From: Ciona intestinalis | Taxonomy: Eukaryota; Chordata; Ascidiacea; Phlebobranchia; Cionidae | Assembly (NCBI RefSeq): GCF_000224145.3 | Contig: NC_020167.2 | Coordinates: forward strand, 1,168,690 to 1,232,689 | Direction of reading: 5' to 3' | Length of the DNA: 64,000 bases | Shown here: positions 12,401-23,400 of the stretch, one piece after another | Layout: every line of letters starts with the position of its first letter | Numbering within the stretch: the stretch's first letter is position 1 | Notes under the pieces: model-generated | Databases searched by the model: none | Told to the model about the DNA's origin: nothing | What the model saw: only the letters and a program-made list of their open reading frames with translations | Translations under genes and position numbers: made by a program

Positions 12401-15400
12401 GAAGAAAGTTACAGATAAACTTGTGCAAACCTTATCGCTTATCGTTTTAAAATGTTCAGGATCGTAAAGCCAATTAACTATAAGAAAAAACGGTAACTTT
12501 TTATATTTCGAACGGAAAATGTATTAAGAAGCAAACAGAACGAAATATGGTTCCTATGACATCATCAAGGCGTTGAGTCTCATTTTTCTGGTTTCCTAAA
12601 CGTGTGTCACACTGCCTGTAACGGAAACCTCGTAACTTAACAACGATCTTTAAAGAAACTGAAATTTTCGGTTCTAGAAAGATAACAAAAGTCGTTTCAT
12701 TCGTTGCAGAAAACTTGGTTTGGAAACGAAACAAATTCGGCGACATAAAGCTATTTAAATACGGCTATGAAGCAATGCACATTCAAATTGTTACGCGTAT
12801 GTTTGCTTAACGCATGTTTGCTTAAAGGCAATTAAAACACATCACAACACTCAGGTTGGCAATGGCAACTGCATGTCCAAGAAGCAACTTTTTAACTAAA
12901 TGGGTAAATTATCCTTTCCGAAATATAGACCTGGAATTTTTAAGAACACTTTATCTGTCTGCGTAAAAACGGCAAATTCAACAAAATATACTGAAACTAT
13001 GTATTTTACAGACGCGCTTATTCTTCCTGCTTCTTTGTCTTCTGTAAATTACATCTGCCTGGTTGGTTCTCGTGGATATGGTTGGCAAGGCGAAACGATC
13101 AGCGGCGGCGCATCCACAGTCCGGTAACTATATATGTGGTGGGCAAAAATGAGCGACAACAATCGAAGAGAAACCAGACGCCTTCCCGTGCGCAGTAGAC
13201 CGTGTCTTAATATTGTGACGTCATTGAGAAAACAACGAAAGACACGGAGCGTGTCACTCGGGTAAACAATAATAACGCGTGCTGTATCAAAGAACATTCA
13301 TGATCCATCTATTTCTAAGTATAAAATAGCTAAGTATAAAATACAAAACACAACAGTGAAAATTTTCAATAAATAGTGTAAGTTTTTTTTCCTTATATAT
13401 ATGCAAAATAAACTTTGAAGAAGCCACGCCAATAACTGGGATATCTGGCTTTAATAAAGGGCCAACATATGCTCACTCACTTCTAATAATAATTAACACA
13501 TAGAATTTACTAAGTTGAGCTGAATAAGAAAAATGACCCAACTTCTAAATAAGTAAATAGAGAAAGATATTGGGGTTGAGTGGGATCTCAATTCTATATC
13601 ACATACAGTAAACACACATGAAAGTTTCATTTCGTGATGAAACAATAATTTAAGACAATGATAAGACAACAAGACAAAGAGGAAAAACAATATAATGTTA
13701 TCGGTAACAAAGAAATTTTCAAACAGGAAGTTCCATAAGAGGAACAGTTTAACCATTTGGATTTGTTAGTGATGAATAATTTATGATTCGTCTATTCGGA
13801 AATTGTATTGTTTCACTCTTCAAACTGGTGACTGGTAAGCATATGCAAGATTCCTCTTGGAAAAAAATCTTGTGTTTATCTCATTTAAGTGAAACCGATA
13901 ATGAAACATCCAATATGCTAATGCTATTTACAAGTGTAAACTCTTGACTAAGTATTTTAGAGATAGCAATATGCCAATACGTTCATGTTGTTGTCACTAA
14001 ATTCAATAATGCGAGTATTGGCAACAGTATATTACTCATACATACTAATATGAATATGCTAATGCTATTATGAATTCATCTTGCCCACAGTTTGTGGATA
14101 TGATGCATTGGCTGTGGCCAACAATAAACAAACTACCAGGCTAGTATTGCATAAATATAAAGGATTTATTTTCACTGGTTACCAATAAAAATTGTACTAA
14201 AGTACTGGCGTGATCAAAAGATTGACATCTTGTTTCACAAATCACTTAACACTAAAACATATTAAGTATATGGTATTCATCTTCTTAATGGCATGTCGCT
14301 CTTTCAATACAATGTTTAATAATTTCCTAATTGTTTATTCCCATGCTTACACATAAACTAAAACAAGGACAACAGAGACTGTACTGCCATAAAATACAAA
14401 AAGCTTTGCCATTGTTTTCATTATTGCCTGAAACGCCCTAGTGTGTAATTCAATCTAGCATTCCCATAGTTTACAGACAGTCAGCCCTACAACCGATGTT
14501 TTGCAAAAGTAAAATCTTCGGACTAGCGATTGTCATTTGTATGAGATGACTCGGATTCGATTCTTGACCATCGGTGCGACTGTTTTATCATTTTTTATTC
14601 TACTCATTTTTATCAATAGGTTTTGGAGTAATACAACCAATGAACCAAAAGTTTCGGATTACCAAACCTAGAACTAATGATGTCATCATGGAGAAAGGCA
14701 CACAAGAATAAGCTGTTTGGTTGAAAAAGTACCACCAAAATCACACAGAAGTGTTTGTTTACACAGAATTAAACATTTCTTAATAAGGACAAAACAAGAC
14801 AAATAAATGTCAGAACTAGAAATTGATACATCTGGAAAAGAGTCTTGCATAATAACAACAAGAAAAACCGTTAGATAAAAAAACATTCAGGGAAGAAAGC
14901 GAACAGTTTTTGAAATTGTAATATTTGTACTATCTTGCATTTTATGTGATTGTCTGTTTTATACACACAATATTAATGGAGAAAGACATTTTTGAAAATT
15001 AATTTTCATTAGGAAAGACCAACTGTTAGAAAAAAACTGTACAGTCGTATCAGGGGTATCAATACAGGATTTAAATATACTAATATTACCACGGTGTCAC
15101 TAAAAGGTTGTCTGAATTGTTAACCATGCAGAGAAACAAAAAAGTGGCAACTCATAAGTAGCCACAACCCACATAGTGTAAAATAGCTAGCACCAATAGG
15201 TTCCTTTGTTAAAACATGAAAATACAGTTAACAGAACAAAATAATACCTTGATTCATTTCATCTTTTAAAGATAAAGCCATTGCCAAATCATCTTCTGTT
15301 TGAAGAATCCCATTTTTCTCTTCTGCAAGAAATTCCAACTTGGATTCTGGAACAATTGGCTGCGAATCTGCACCCAGGTCAACCAGAAGGTCTTCAGTAG

Positions 15401-15404
15401 CCAT
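6447..15404 (-). CDS. ARHGAP1: Rho GTPase-activating protein 1 (p50RhoGAP) orthologue
   Basis: Eleven coding exons in transcript order: 15404-15248, 11087-10936, 10623-10529, 10116-9985, 9252-9067, 8704-8585, 8398-8325, 8072-7987, 7659-7548, 7242-7052, 6542-6447. Phases match throughout; 1401 nt, 466 aa (human about 439). The acidic N-terminus starts [14 protein letters not shown] Sec14/CRAL-TRIO-type domain covers roughly residues 95-245 ([40 protein letters not shown]). The RhoGAP domain covers roughly 275-455, with the arginine-finger motif [10 protein letters not shown] (Arg about 314), [11 protein letters not shown], and [13 protein letters not shown]. The C-terminus ends [16 protein letters not shown]. 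The family stimulates GTP hydrolysis by Rho/Cdc42 at endomembranes. The human protein's Pro-rich linker is replaced by a charged one ([15 protein letters not shown]). Intron 1 is 4.2 kb. Catalytic and lipid-binding-fold motifs look intact. Identification is firm. Confidence 0.95.
7735..7810 (-). mobile_element. SINE remnant
   Basis: The reverse reading GTGTTTGAAACAGGACACCT then GTTATAATGGC matches the 3' part of the family. Confidence 0.5.
8428..8570 (+). repeat. Tandem repeat in ARHGAP1 intron 6
   Basis: GATTAATGTAGTAAAAC followed by TTTTTTAGTTATAAAAA occurs twice in full and once in part, with ACTAGTTAAAAAA between. Confidence 0.7.
9464..9655 (+). mobile_element. SINE, body and 3' part
   Basis: CACCCCAGTGGTCACGAATG, then GCTGGCACGAAGTGTATGAA, in ARHGAP1 intron 4. 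Confidence 0.8.
10198..10399 (+). mobile_element. Cimi-1-like MITE
   Basis: Complete copy with short insertions (CTGTCTGCTGTTAATTAATTAA) in ARHGAP1 intron 3. Confidence 0.9.
10725..10910 (+). repeat. Unnamed roughly 185-bp dispersed element
   Basis: Family seen five times: ATAATAACTTTATTTGTCT at one end, AAAATAAGCGTGGTCGCTAC then ACCTAGCAGACAAACGC at the other. Other copies: 38860-39045, 39832-39980 (inverted, partial), 51690-51873 (inverted), 55728-55798 (partial). No coding capacity; probably a SINE or MITE. Confidence 0.7.
12178..12289. repeat. 17-bp perfect inverted repeat
   Basis: ATTGGCGTTGATGAGTT at 12178-12194 is repeated in inverse orientation at 12273-12289, with about 78 bp between. 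A direct repeat, ATCCGTAGGCTTT, also occurs near 12162 and 12209. It looks like the ends of a small non-autonomous element, or a foldback relic. Confidence 0.6.
13050..13270. promoter_or_regulatory. CpG-richer patch in ARHGAP1 intron 1
   Basis: The stretch has many CG dinucleotides (GATCAGCGGCGGCGCATCC), a TGACGTCA at 13216-13223, and a 10-bp inverted repeat CCGTGTCTT/AAGACACGG. It may be an alternative promoter or enhancer. This is inference only. Confidence 0.25.
14515..14600 (+). repeat. tRNA-like relic with Pol III B-box
   Basis: GACTAGCGATTGTC followed about 30 bp later by GGATTCGATTCTTGACC resembles A- and B-boxes of a tRNA-derived SINE head. No cloverleaf can be folded confidently, so it is not called a tRNA gene. 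Confidence 0.3.
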
Positions 15405-15689
15405 CACGATATCAAGTTAACGAAATTGACACTGAACTGTTTTAAAACCAATGTATAAAGCAGGTTCAACGAATGTATCATATAGGAAAAACAAACCAAG
15501 GTGGTTCTAGAATACAGAATTTGTAGCGGCCATTTTTGATAATCAACTGGCGCTACTAACATAAAATTTGGACATTTTACTTTACCCAATTTACCAGCCA
15601 GGTCCACTTCAAACGAAAAATAATCTTTAAAAAAATTAAATAAAATAACGAAATAACAAAAACAAGAAAACAAAGCTCCAATAAAAGAG

Positions 15690-15850
15690 TACGTCTTAAT
15701 ATATGTGTAAATACGCCTTGTAAAACTCCTGCACCCTGTGTTGAGTTGTAAACTTACACCAGTTAACCTTGTCGTCGCTTAAAAACGTTTTTTTCCTCGT
15801 GAATTTGGACGAACTTTAATCAAGCAGTACAAGTTAATATTAATCATTCG
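15690..15850 (+). repeat. Dispersed repeat fragment, inverse match to 59040-59215
   Basis: The segment containing GTCGTCGCTTAAAAACG and the text around it reads as the reverse complement of the 59-kb copy. A second partial copy is at 16305-16385 (CGTGAATTTGGACAAAC). The piece overlaps the upstream flank of ARHGAP1, so part of its 5' region is repeat-derived. Confidence 0.55.
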
Positions 15851-15916
15851 ACGTCTAGCGACTAATAGATGTCACAAGTTGATTTTATATTATTGTTCCT
15901 ATTGACCGTAAGCCCT

Positions 15917-16079
15917 TACGTCACAGCAGGTGTGACGTACGTCAACTGCAAATAAGCTACCTTGCGTCACAGAAGGTGTGACGTAACATTGTCTATTGTG
16001 TCGTTGATCAGTGTTTCGTAATGCCAGAAAACGTGGCGGTTGGATTTTAAGTATTATCAAGGTAGCTTATTTGCAGTTG
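15917..16079. repeat. Nested palindromes and a 22-bp inverted repeat
   Basis: Two palindromes with CRE-like half-sites, TACGTCACA(5 nt)TGTGACGTA at 15917-15939 and CGTCACA(5 nt)TGTGACG at 15965-15983, flank the left arm of a perfect 22-bp inverted repeat. The arms are 15943-15964 and 16058-16079 (core CAAATAAGCTACCTTG). The structure lies in the divergent intergenic region between ARHGAP1 and SDCCAG8. It could be a transposon end or a regulatory module. Confidence 0.6.
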
Positions 16080-16397
16080 AACCTTAATATATAATAAAAG
16101 CTTGCTAAGGCCGAGGAAGGCAAAGTGTGTTATAGGCGGCACGAATTGGGAGCCCCGCAACTCTAGTACGTGACACCCGTCTTGCCCCAGCATCCTCGGA
16201 AGTGTACTGCTACGCCAGCATTTCGGGCTAGCAATGAGGATGCTACATTGCTAAACTATACCAAGTCGAGTGCGATGAAAGATTTTAGTAACATTGACAT
16301 GTATAAATGTTTGTCAAAAAAACGTTTGTTTTCGTGAATTTGGACAAACTATAATCACGCAGTAATTAGGTAATGTTAGAAGTTACAGAACTAGAAA

Positions 16398-16572
16398 AGA
16401 AGAACGGGATACCTTTAGCGCAAATTATCCAAATATCCTGATCGTGTTTTAACATTTAACAACGGTCCATGAATTGTGAGTATATGGATTTATAATCATG
16501 GTATGTTCGCTTTGTTTACTATTAAGAGGGAAGATAAAATAGAATGAAAAGGGCGTTCCATTTTCCCTCACC
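16398..16572 (-). mobile_element. Cimi-1-like MITE, left end worn
   Basis: GGGATACCTTTAGCGCAAAT to CCTCACCATACTATA. A solo left end of another copy follows at 16578-16616. Confidence 0.8.
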
Positions 16573-17146
16573 ATACTATAATATTAGACATATAGTAGGG
16601 TTGGGGAAGATGGGACATTTTGTCGGAAGGGACTTTTTTATTTTTTTTTACGGAACCTTAATGATAATCAGAGAAAAATGTTACAGAAATATTTAAAAGT
16701 ATTATCACGACTTAAATAAAAAGCGTAAAGTCGATTAACGTTGTTAAATAATACAAGAGATCAAAGATCTAATGTGTGAGCACGTCATAAACTAATTGGC
16801 ATAGTATTAATTAACCATTTTACTACAACAGTCGACTTAGCTCGATCAAAAACTTTTATTGCGTCCTGACTTAAATGGAAATAGTTTGATTCAGACGTGA
16901 ATCGATGTAAGGATTCCTTATCTCACCAACATGTGCCCTCCCAAATTCCCAGACATTATAAGCGCTGTCTCGACAAATCTGAGAACGAAATCTATTGGCC
17001 TGACGGTTATACCGCCCCCTTTAGAGCCTAGTGTACCGCGTTCGATCCTCGCCTGCCGTAATATTTATTTTGGATTTATTTTCTTCTAATAAGACATATG
17101 GTGGAATAAAACTATATTCCCCTTTTATTATTTATATTTGCACACT

Positions 17147-17460
17147 AACGTAAACAAAGCCAAAAGTTATCGATTACTGTGTTACCAACGAGTTCCCGAT
17201 ATATGGCAGTTTACTTCACTCGCAAACGTTACAATAATTATTTACTCATTAATTGGACGTTTTTATACACTATGGTTTATGAGGCTAAGTTTAGGTAGAG
17301 ATGGTATATCGGATGCAATCGAATAATCAATGTTAAATACATTTTAGGTACGAGTTAGCGCCTTAAACAAACATAAATGTAATCCTTAATTACCCGCTAA
17401 TTACGCAATCAAATGCAGTTGCGTTTATAAAACTATGCTTAGTTCAAAATACTGTATAGA
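17147..17460 (+). repeat. Dispersed repeat shared with 14-3-3 intron sequence
   Basis: Phrases such as CGATTACTGTGTTAC, GGCAGTTTAC, ACTCTATGGTTTAT-like and AAACTATGCTTAGTT recur in the same order at 55010-55200, and inverted at about 52480-52690 (an intron of 14-3-3 genes C and B). It is an unnamed, diverged element. Confidence 0.5.
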
Positions 17461-17544
17461 GTACAATCGTTTAATTAAAGTTTAAGGTGCATTTAATTTT
17501 TTGTACTTTACTGTTACTTCCCGTCTTTCTCTTTTTCAAAACTC

Positions 17545-17664
17545 TTACGCTCATCGTTATCGTGACCGAAAAGACGAAATTTACGTTCATCGTTATCGTA
17601 ACCGAAAAGACGAAATTAAAGACGAAATTTACGTTCATCGTTATCGTGACTGAAAAGACGAAAT
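17545..17664 (+). repeat. 36-bp tandem repeat, 3 copies
   Basis: Units at 17545-17580, 17581-17616 and 17629-17664 share TCATCGTTATCGT and GAAAAGACGAAAT. A 12-bp partial unit (17617-17628) sits between the second and third copies. Only a few bases differ between units. Confidence 0.8.
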
Positions 17665-17699
17665 AAATTTCATTTGTTTAAGTTTACAATTCAGCACAC

Positions 17700-17870
17700 G
17701 ATGCGAGTACAAATTATTGACACCAGAATCACTCGATCCTTATACATTATTAGACTTCATAGGTTATAACACATGAAAAAATGTATTCTACCTACTGCTT
17801 CACAGTTAACAATGGCGACTGAAACCGTTTTGTTGGTTAGTTCCATTTTGTTTTTGATCGAGCTTATTGG
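17700..17870 (+). repeat. Dispersed repeat fragment matching 59215-59360
   Basis: TCACTCGATCCTTATAC, CCTACTGCTTCACAGT, CAATGGCGACTGAAACCG and TTTTTGATCGAGC all recur in order at 59.2-59.36 kb. The open reading that starts at the ATG of CAATGGCG is short and is not called a gene. Confidence 0.55.
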
Positions 17871-18383
17871 ACCGTCGGAGTAAAAGGGTTTTAATATTAT
17901 GCGGATTGGGTTAGTACGTGCTCACTCATTAGAGCTCAGCTGTCTTGTTTCTCTAATTACAGTACGTAACGTACGTAGTTTTAGATGTCTATGGGGCTAC
18001 CGTTTGTGCGGCGCGAAGTTAAAAGTTGAAGCAGTTCATTGTTTACATATTTATTGCAGGATTGATGGGCAAGTGAGTGAATGTGTGTAACTTGTAACAC
18101 AGTGTAAATGTTAACATTTGTTTGAAGTTTGCATTATATTCGACTTTCACATTACGGCTATAGCTTGATGTCCAAACTCTAAAGTTAGTAGAGTGTCCAC
18201 ATTTTATGTTAGTGGCACCATTGAAAAGTTGGTGTTACCACGAAAGGTGTCGCTAAAAATTCCAGTCCGTATATATTGGAATGACTATCGTAAAATTATA
18301 AACCTTTCTTTGCTTTACAAATTACCTTTTACGTGTTTTAGAAATCCGAATGAAAATACGTTGTAGACTGTCGACATTTAACA

Positions 18384-20114
18384 ATGGCTTCCAAAACACA
18401 ATTGAATGACAATCAACAACATTCATCACAGCATAGCAACGAAGAGCTGTTTCAACTAATAGCTCACCAAACTCAATATATTGATCAACTTGAAAAAGAA
18501 AACGAAATAATTGTTACTGAGTTAGAAAATTTCAAAGAACAATTGGTCCAGGTTGTGAATGAGAATCAGTCAATACATGATGCAATGCAAGCAAAGGTTG
18601 TAGAAGAGACTCTTCAGCAGTCAACAACAATGCGAAATGACCCAAACCTATTTAAAGATGATCATACTGCTAAAAATCTAAATATTTCAACGTCAAATGC
18701 AAAACAAGTTGAAACTCAGTTGCGAGAAAATATGAATGAAAAATGGAAAGCTGAGTTAAAGACTGTTGAAGGTATGTATGCAGCGAAAATAGCTGTTCTG
18801 GAAGCCAGACTAGCTCAGCATATAAGAATTAATACAAACAAAAACATTACATTGATGAAAAATCAACTGGAAAGCCAAGAGGCACAAGAAACTGAAGAAC
18901 CAGATACATCTCCTATGCAGAACTTTAATGCACCTGTAATGGAAAAGCTGACCAGAGAAAATGATCAACTATTGAAAACGGTAAAAGACTTAAGGAAAGC
19001 TGTTACAGAATCACAAAAACAGGAAGCTGCACTAAGAAAAGATCTCCAGAAGAGTATTGGAGCACTGGAAGACATTCAGCTGGAAAAGACACAAATAATG
19101 GTGAAAAGAGAGCAACTACAAGATGACTTGGATGTCATGAAAAGAAAACTGGAAAAAGAGATAACATGTGGGCGACAATCTATAACAGAAGCTGTGGCAA
19201 AGCAACGGGATAGGAGTAAAGATGAAATAGAAAAACTCCAAGCACAGATTGGTGAAGCTGAAAATGCATGTTCACAGTTCGAAGTTTTGGTAGAAACCAT
19301 GCGTAAAGAAAAATTGGAATTAGAGTTGAAGTTGGAGGAATCAAGGGGTCAAATTATGAGAATGGACAAAGAATTGGCAACGATGCGAGCCGAAGTAGAA
19401 GTGGAAATAAAATCTGCACTTAAGGGTCACAATGCTACTGATAGCCAATTAAGGAATAACCAAGCAAGGCTGCAGAATGATATGTTTAAAGTTAGTGAAG
19501 AACGATCAGAATTGGAACAAAAGGTTGTTGATTTGAACCGTCGACTTCGAGATGCAGAAAGTCATTCTTTAAACTTGCAGGAGTTGAATTTAAGTCTTAC
19601 TCAACAACTAAATGAAATCACTTCGAAACATAGGTCCTCTGAATCTTATTCCAGACAGCTTGAAGAAAAATACATAAAACACTTGCAGGAACTTACAGAA
19701 GATCATCAAGATAAGACAGAGCAGTTGACTACTACACTGGAGGGAACACAGTTGGAATATGAGCAGAGATTGAGTGATTTAGAAGCTATCAGCTCCAAGC
19801 AAGCAAAGTTGCTTCTAAAGCTAAGAGAAGAATGTAAAAACTTGGAAGATGGTTTACAAAATATGTCAGAAAAATACCGAACAGACATGGGAAGAGTGTC
19901 TCAAGAGAATGAGCAAATGTTTGCTAAAGTGCAGAGACTTTCCACAGCAAATAAAGAGTTGTCGGCACAATGTGTCAAGCATGGGTTAACGCACAGAGCC
20001 ATGCGACAAAGATTAGATGAACTTAATGTTCGAGCTCATCGATCGACTGGACAAGTTCTTAATCTGCTGGACCAACAGTTAACCAACTCAACCAATAATT
20101 ACATTAATACTTAA
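18384..20114 (+). CDS. SDCCAG8: SDCCAG8-like centrosomal coiled-coil protein (576 aa, single exon)
   Basis: One uninterrupted frame from ATG 18384 to TAA at 20112. Nearly the whole protein is a charged coiled coil. The N-terminal part (QYIDQLEKENEIIVTELENF, residues about 31-50) matches the position and pattern of the QYIHHLE region of vertebrate SDCCAG8. The C-terminal part, residues about 475-570, matches best: LLLKLREECKNLEDGLQNMS, then QRLSTANKELSAQCVKHG, then MRQRLDEL. In vertebrates SDCCAG8 acts at centrosomes, the ciliary base and in centrosome-linked migration. The vertebrate protein is longer (about 713 aa) and encoded by many exons, whereas this copy has no intron in the coding region. 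No recognised poly(A) signal follows before TUBGCP2. Low-complexity coiled coils can mislead, but the co-linear end matches make the call good. Confidence 0.82.
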   Translation: MASKTQLNDNQQHSSQHSNEELFQLIAHQTQYIDQLEKENEIIVTELENFKEQLVQVVNENQSIHDAMQAKVVEETLQQSTTMRNDPNLFKDDHTAKNLNISTSNAKQVETQLRENMNEKWKAELKTVEGMYAAKIAVLEARLAQHIRINTNKNITLMKNQLESQEAQETEEPDTSPMQNFNAPVMEKLTRENDQLLKTVKDLRKAVTESQKQEAALRKDLQKSIGALEDIQLEKTQIMVKREQLQDDLDVMKRKLEKEITCGRQSITEAVAKQRDRSKDEIEKLQAQIGEAENACSQFEVLVETMRKEKLELELKLEESRGQIMRMDKELATMRAEVEVEIKSALKGHNATDSQLRNNQARLQNDMFKVSEERSELEQKVVDLNRRLRDAESHSLNLQELNLSLTQQLNEITSKHRSSESYSRQLEEKYIKHLQELTEDHQDKTEQLTTTLEGTQLEYEQRLSDLEAISSKQAKLLLKLREECKNLEDGLQNMSEKYRTDMGRVSQENEQMFAKVQRLSTANKELSAQCVKHGLTHRAMRQRLDELNVRAHRSTGQVLNLLDQQLTNSTNNYINT

Positions 20115-20421
20115 TCAATGTATTAACATTTAAAGAATATTTTTCTGTTTTAGACTTTTTTTTTGTGGGATTTTTTACGTTATCATGGATATCATGCATA
20201 AACCATGGTAAATTTTGTTACAACAACAAGTTACAATTTTGTAAGATATTTCTTAAATTTTTACAGTCTATTATTCTGCAGTATGTTTGTTTAAGTGTTC
20301 TCTAAATATTTGTTCTATTTCCATATGATATAAAATGTTTTTTAGCAGTGTCAGTATTTGCATTGGTTTAATTCTGCATCCAATGTTTAACAATTCCAAC
20401 TGAAATCAAACAGTTTTCATA
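20115..20421 (+). other. Short SDCCAG8-TUBGCP2 intercistronic spacer
   Basis: 307 bp separate the SDCCAG8 stop from the TUBGCP2 ATG. I see no AATAAA. Several AGs following T-rich tracts (for example TTTTTTAGCAG near 20340, and CAAACAG at 20405-20411) could serve as cis- or trans-splice acceptors. Confidence 0.5.
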
Positions 20422-23400
20422 ATGAGTGATGAATTTCGTGTTCATCATTGTGTCAATCAACTTCTGCGGTTGCTACGGTGAGATGAGATTACTATAATAT
20501 TTTGTATCGTATGCATGATGTAGTGTGGGGGTTTACTCTGGCCTAAATCTCCATGAAGTGCCTCGTCGTAGGTTCTCACCTACGTAAAAAATGCCTGGTG
20601 GTACATCTTTTTGTGTTTGCAAAATACCAGAAAACATTTGTACTGGCGTTCTGTTGCTGCGTTATCATGTTTAATAATGTATTAGTCCATTTCACTCGTG
20701 CTTAGTTTAAGATAAACATTGCAGTTAAACTGTGTGTTAAAAACTTAAAACATGGCTAATGTGTTGAAACTCTCCACAGTGTTGATGGAGGTCTGAATGC
20801 TGCAGATCTCACTGAACATATTCTTAAAAACAGAACTCCCTTCATTACCACACAGGTTTGCCATGATATAATAAATCTCAGTTTGAAATGAAACTAAGGT
20901 AATGTGTTTATTTTATTTCCAGGTAAACACTCATTCATCTACAGTTCGTATATCAGAGCACGCAAGAAAACCTCAAGAATTTGTTCATAAATTCGAGGAA
21001 CTGAAGTCAAAAAAGTGATTACCATTTTTGTATGTTTATACTGTGTTTGGTCCTATCATGTTTATTTATATTGTTATTTTTATAATCCATTGACTATTTT
21101 AGTCTTTTTTCTCCTCAGTGTCCGTAATGTTGACTCTTTAATCTTCCTTCTCTCCAACATCATCGAGAATCCATCGATACACTCCACGATTACAAAATGT
21201 GCATCATCACGTGGGGATGCGGATAAATTCATTCCTCAATATCCTCCAGCAGGACTAGGATCATCTCTCATGACTCTTCCAGCATCAGGAACAACATTGA
21301 CTCCCCAAGAGCTTGTTGAGGTAATTCTAAACTTTTTAATATTCATATAATTATGAGTATTTCCCAATTTAACCTAAAATTCTTGCATGGTTTGTATTTA
21401 TAATATATTCCCATGCATTGTGGTTTGTATATAATTTCCCATCTCTACATTATAGCAATTTTCCCCTTTCAAAAAATGTTATAATATTGTAGGGCGGGAG
21501 AAGACATGACACTTTTTAATTCTATTTTCTTGTCCCATTTGGTACTAAATAAAGAACATTCAAAGAAGTGTAAACCCGTATCCTCATGACTTCCATAGAC
21601 CTTTGTTAATTGTTTAAAACACAATCTGGATATTATGTACTAAAGGTGTCCCATTTTCCCCCACCCATTATAATATACATAGGCAATATATGTTGTTGTA
21701 TAAAATTTATAATATATATATATATATATGTTTTTTTCCGTTAAATGCGGTTTACTTTTTACCAACACAGTTACGCAGCAACTTGGAAAAAGCCACCACC
21801 TCATCCACTCTCTCATCTGATGTGGTGAGAAAGATGTTATACGAACAACAACAATCTCGGAAATCCCAGTTCACGACCCCAACCCAACCTTCATGGCTTA
21901 TCGGACCAATGAGAAAAATCAACCTCACGCTAGATTTTCCATTCAATACAAGCACTCAGCACCCAGTAACTAAAACCTTTACACTTTGTAGTAGAGAATC
22001 ACAAATTTTGTGTCAATTTAAAACAATTGGTATTTCTTTTTAATCATTTTTGTGTTTTATGTCATGTAATGGTTTAAGGTTTTACAAAACCTTGCCCTTT
22101 AATATTGTCTCTTTGTAAAGAGGTTAGATTTTAAGTTGTATTCAGTTGGGTGCTTAGAAAGTTGTATTTAACTAATGGTTAAAAACACCTTGAAGAAGAT
22201 GGTACACCTTTGCGTTCTATTTTCTCATCCCATTTTGTAGTAATCAAGGAACATTCAAAGAATTATAACACTGTATCCTTACTACTCCTATAGACCCCTG
22301 TTAATTGTTTAAATACTCAATCAGAATATTTGGATATTATGTGCTAAAGGTGTCCCATCCTCCCCCACAGTACTAAATGATATTTGTTATATAAAGAATT
22401 TTTGATCGTAAATTTACAAGCGGACTTTCTATAATAATCCTTCATCATAGATTGCCCAAATTGGGAACCTTCCGATCCGAAACCAGGAAGATGAAGTTGT
22501 TAAAGACGTTCTTGCAGTGTTATCGGGTGTAGAAGGTCGTCACATCCTCGTGAGACAAGGAGAGAACAAATATTCACCTCGAAGATTTATCATCGAACCA
22601 TCTATGGGTAAGTTTCAAGTCATTTACTCACGATCTTTATAACAGTGGTCTCCAACTTTTTTGACGCGACCTCAATTTTAAAAATAACTGAGACTGGTAT
22701 TTGTAGGCTTTGCAACCCCATTTTCTGCGCCGATTCGGATATATTTAATGCATGTAATTCCGAAACACAGACAATTCTTATCAGCCTAAAAATTATACTC
22801 AACTGTACAGGTCTTGCAACAAAATCTTTTGAAGACTGTTTTAGTTTAATTTATTTAACATTTTATTTTTTAAAACCATTTTTCTAATGTCACTCAACTT
22901 ATAGTCAGTTGTGGCGATCGTAGAATGCATTCACATTTTGGGTAGCCCTTTTCTTTGTTTTTTTTTTTAAATTTTATTTGTGCGTTCTTTCATTACATAT
23001 TTCCGCTTTAAAACCATGCACTCCATGCTTTTAGATGTTGCATTAGCCGAGATGGTGAACCTCATCATATGTGTTGCGAGTTCTTATTCTATCATTGTCA
23101 ACTTTATTGAAGGTAAAAAATCAAAATATAAGAACTTCATTATGTCAGTTATTTTATCTCATTTTCTATGTTTTATCGTTCCAGAGAGATCTGCGTTTGT
23201 GTATGGACAAGTCAACCATGCGTTGAGTGCAGCAATGAAGACCATTATTAAAGTTAGTTTATAAATTTGTATTTTTGTAACCACACTCATTACACCAGTT
23301 GATGTACATATTACTGAAAAATAGCATTTTGAAAGAATTCCCCCATATATATATATAATTTTTTTTATATATATATATATATATTTTTTATTTTTTTTCT

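Larger units (their letters stand above)
11088..15247 (-). other. Large first intron of ARHGAP1
   Basis: This 4.16-kb AT-rich interval lies between coding exons 1 and 2. No convincing exon is seen on either strand. It holds a 17-bp inverted repeat (12178-12289), a CpG-richer patch at about 13050-13270 with a TGACGTCA site, and a tRNA-like B-box relic near 14550. The patch could be an internal promoter, but nothing proves it. Confidence 0.5.
15405..18383. other. Divergent intergenic region ARHGAP1 / SDCCAG8
   Basis: No gene is seen. The interval contains dispersed-repeat fragments, the palindromic cluster at 15.9-16.1 kb, one Cimi-1 copy plus a solo end, a GC-richer block (16100-16260) with a short inverted repeat AGCATCCTC/GAGGATGCT, a B-box-like GTTCGATCCTCGCC near 17040, and a 36-bp tandem repeat. 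Promoters for both flanking genes should lie here, but no TATA box or similar element is clear. Confidence 0.5.

Noticed and set aside
20530..20620. CGTAGGTTCTCACCTACG palindrome in TUBGCP2 intron 1 as a regulatory hairpin
   Set aside because: Only a 7-bp stem with a 4-nt loop; such structures are expected by chance at this length.
22645..22887. Plus-strand 80-codon frame in TUBGCP2 intron 6
   Set aside because: Located in a hAT-end-like repeat, not in phase with flanking exons, hydrophobic and low complexity.
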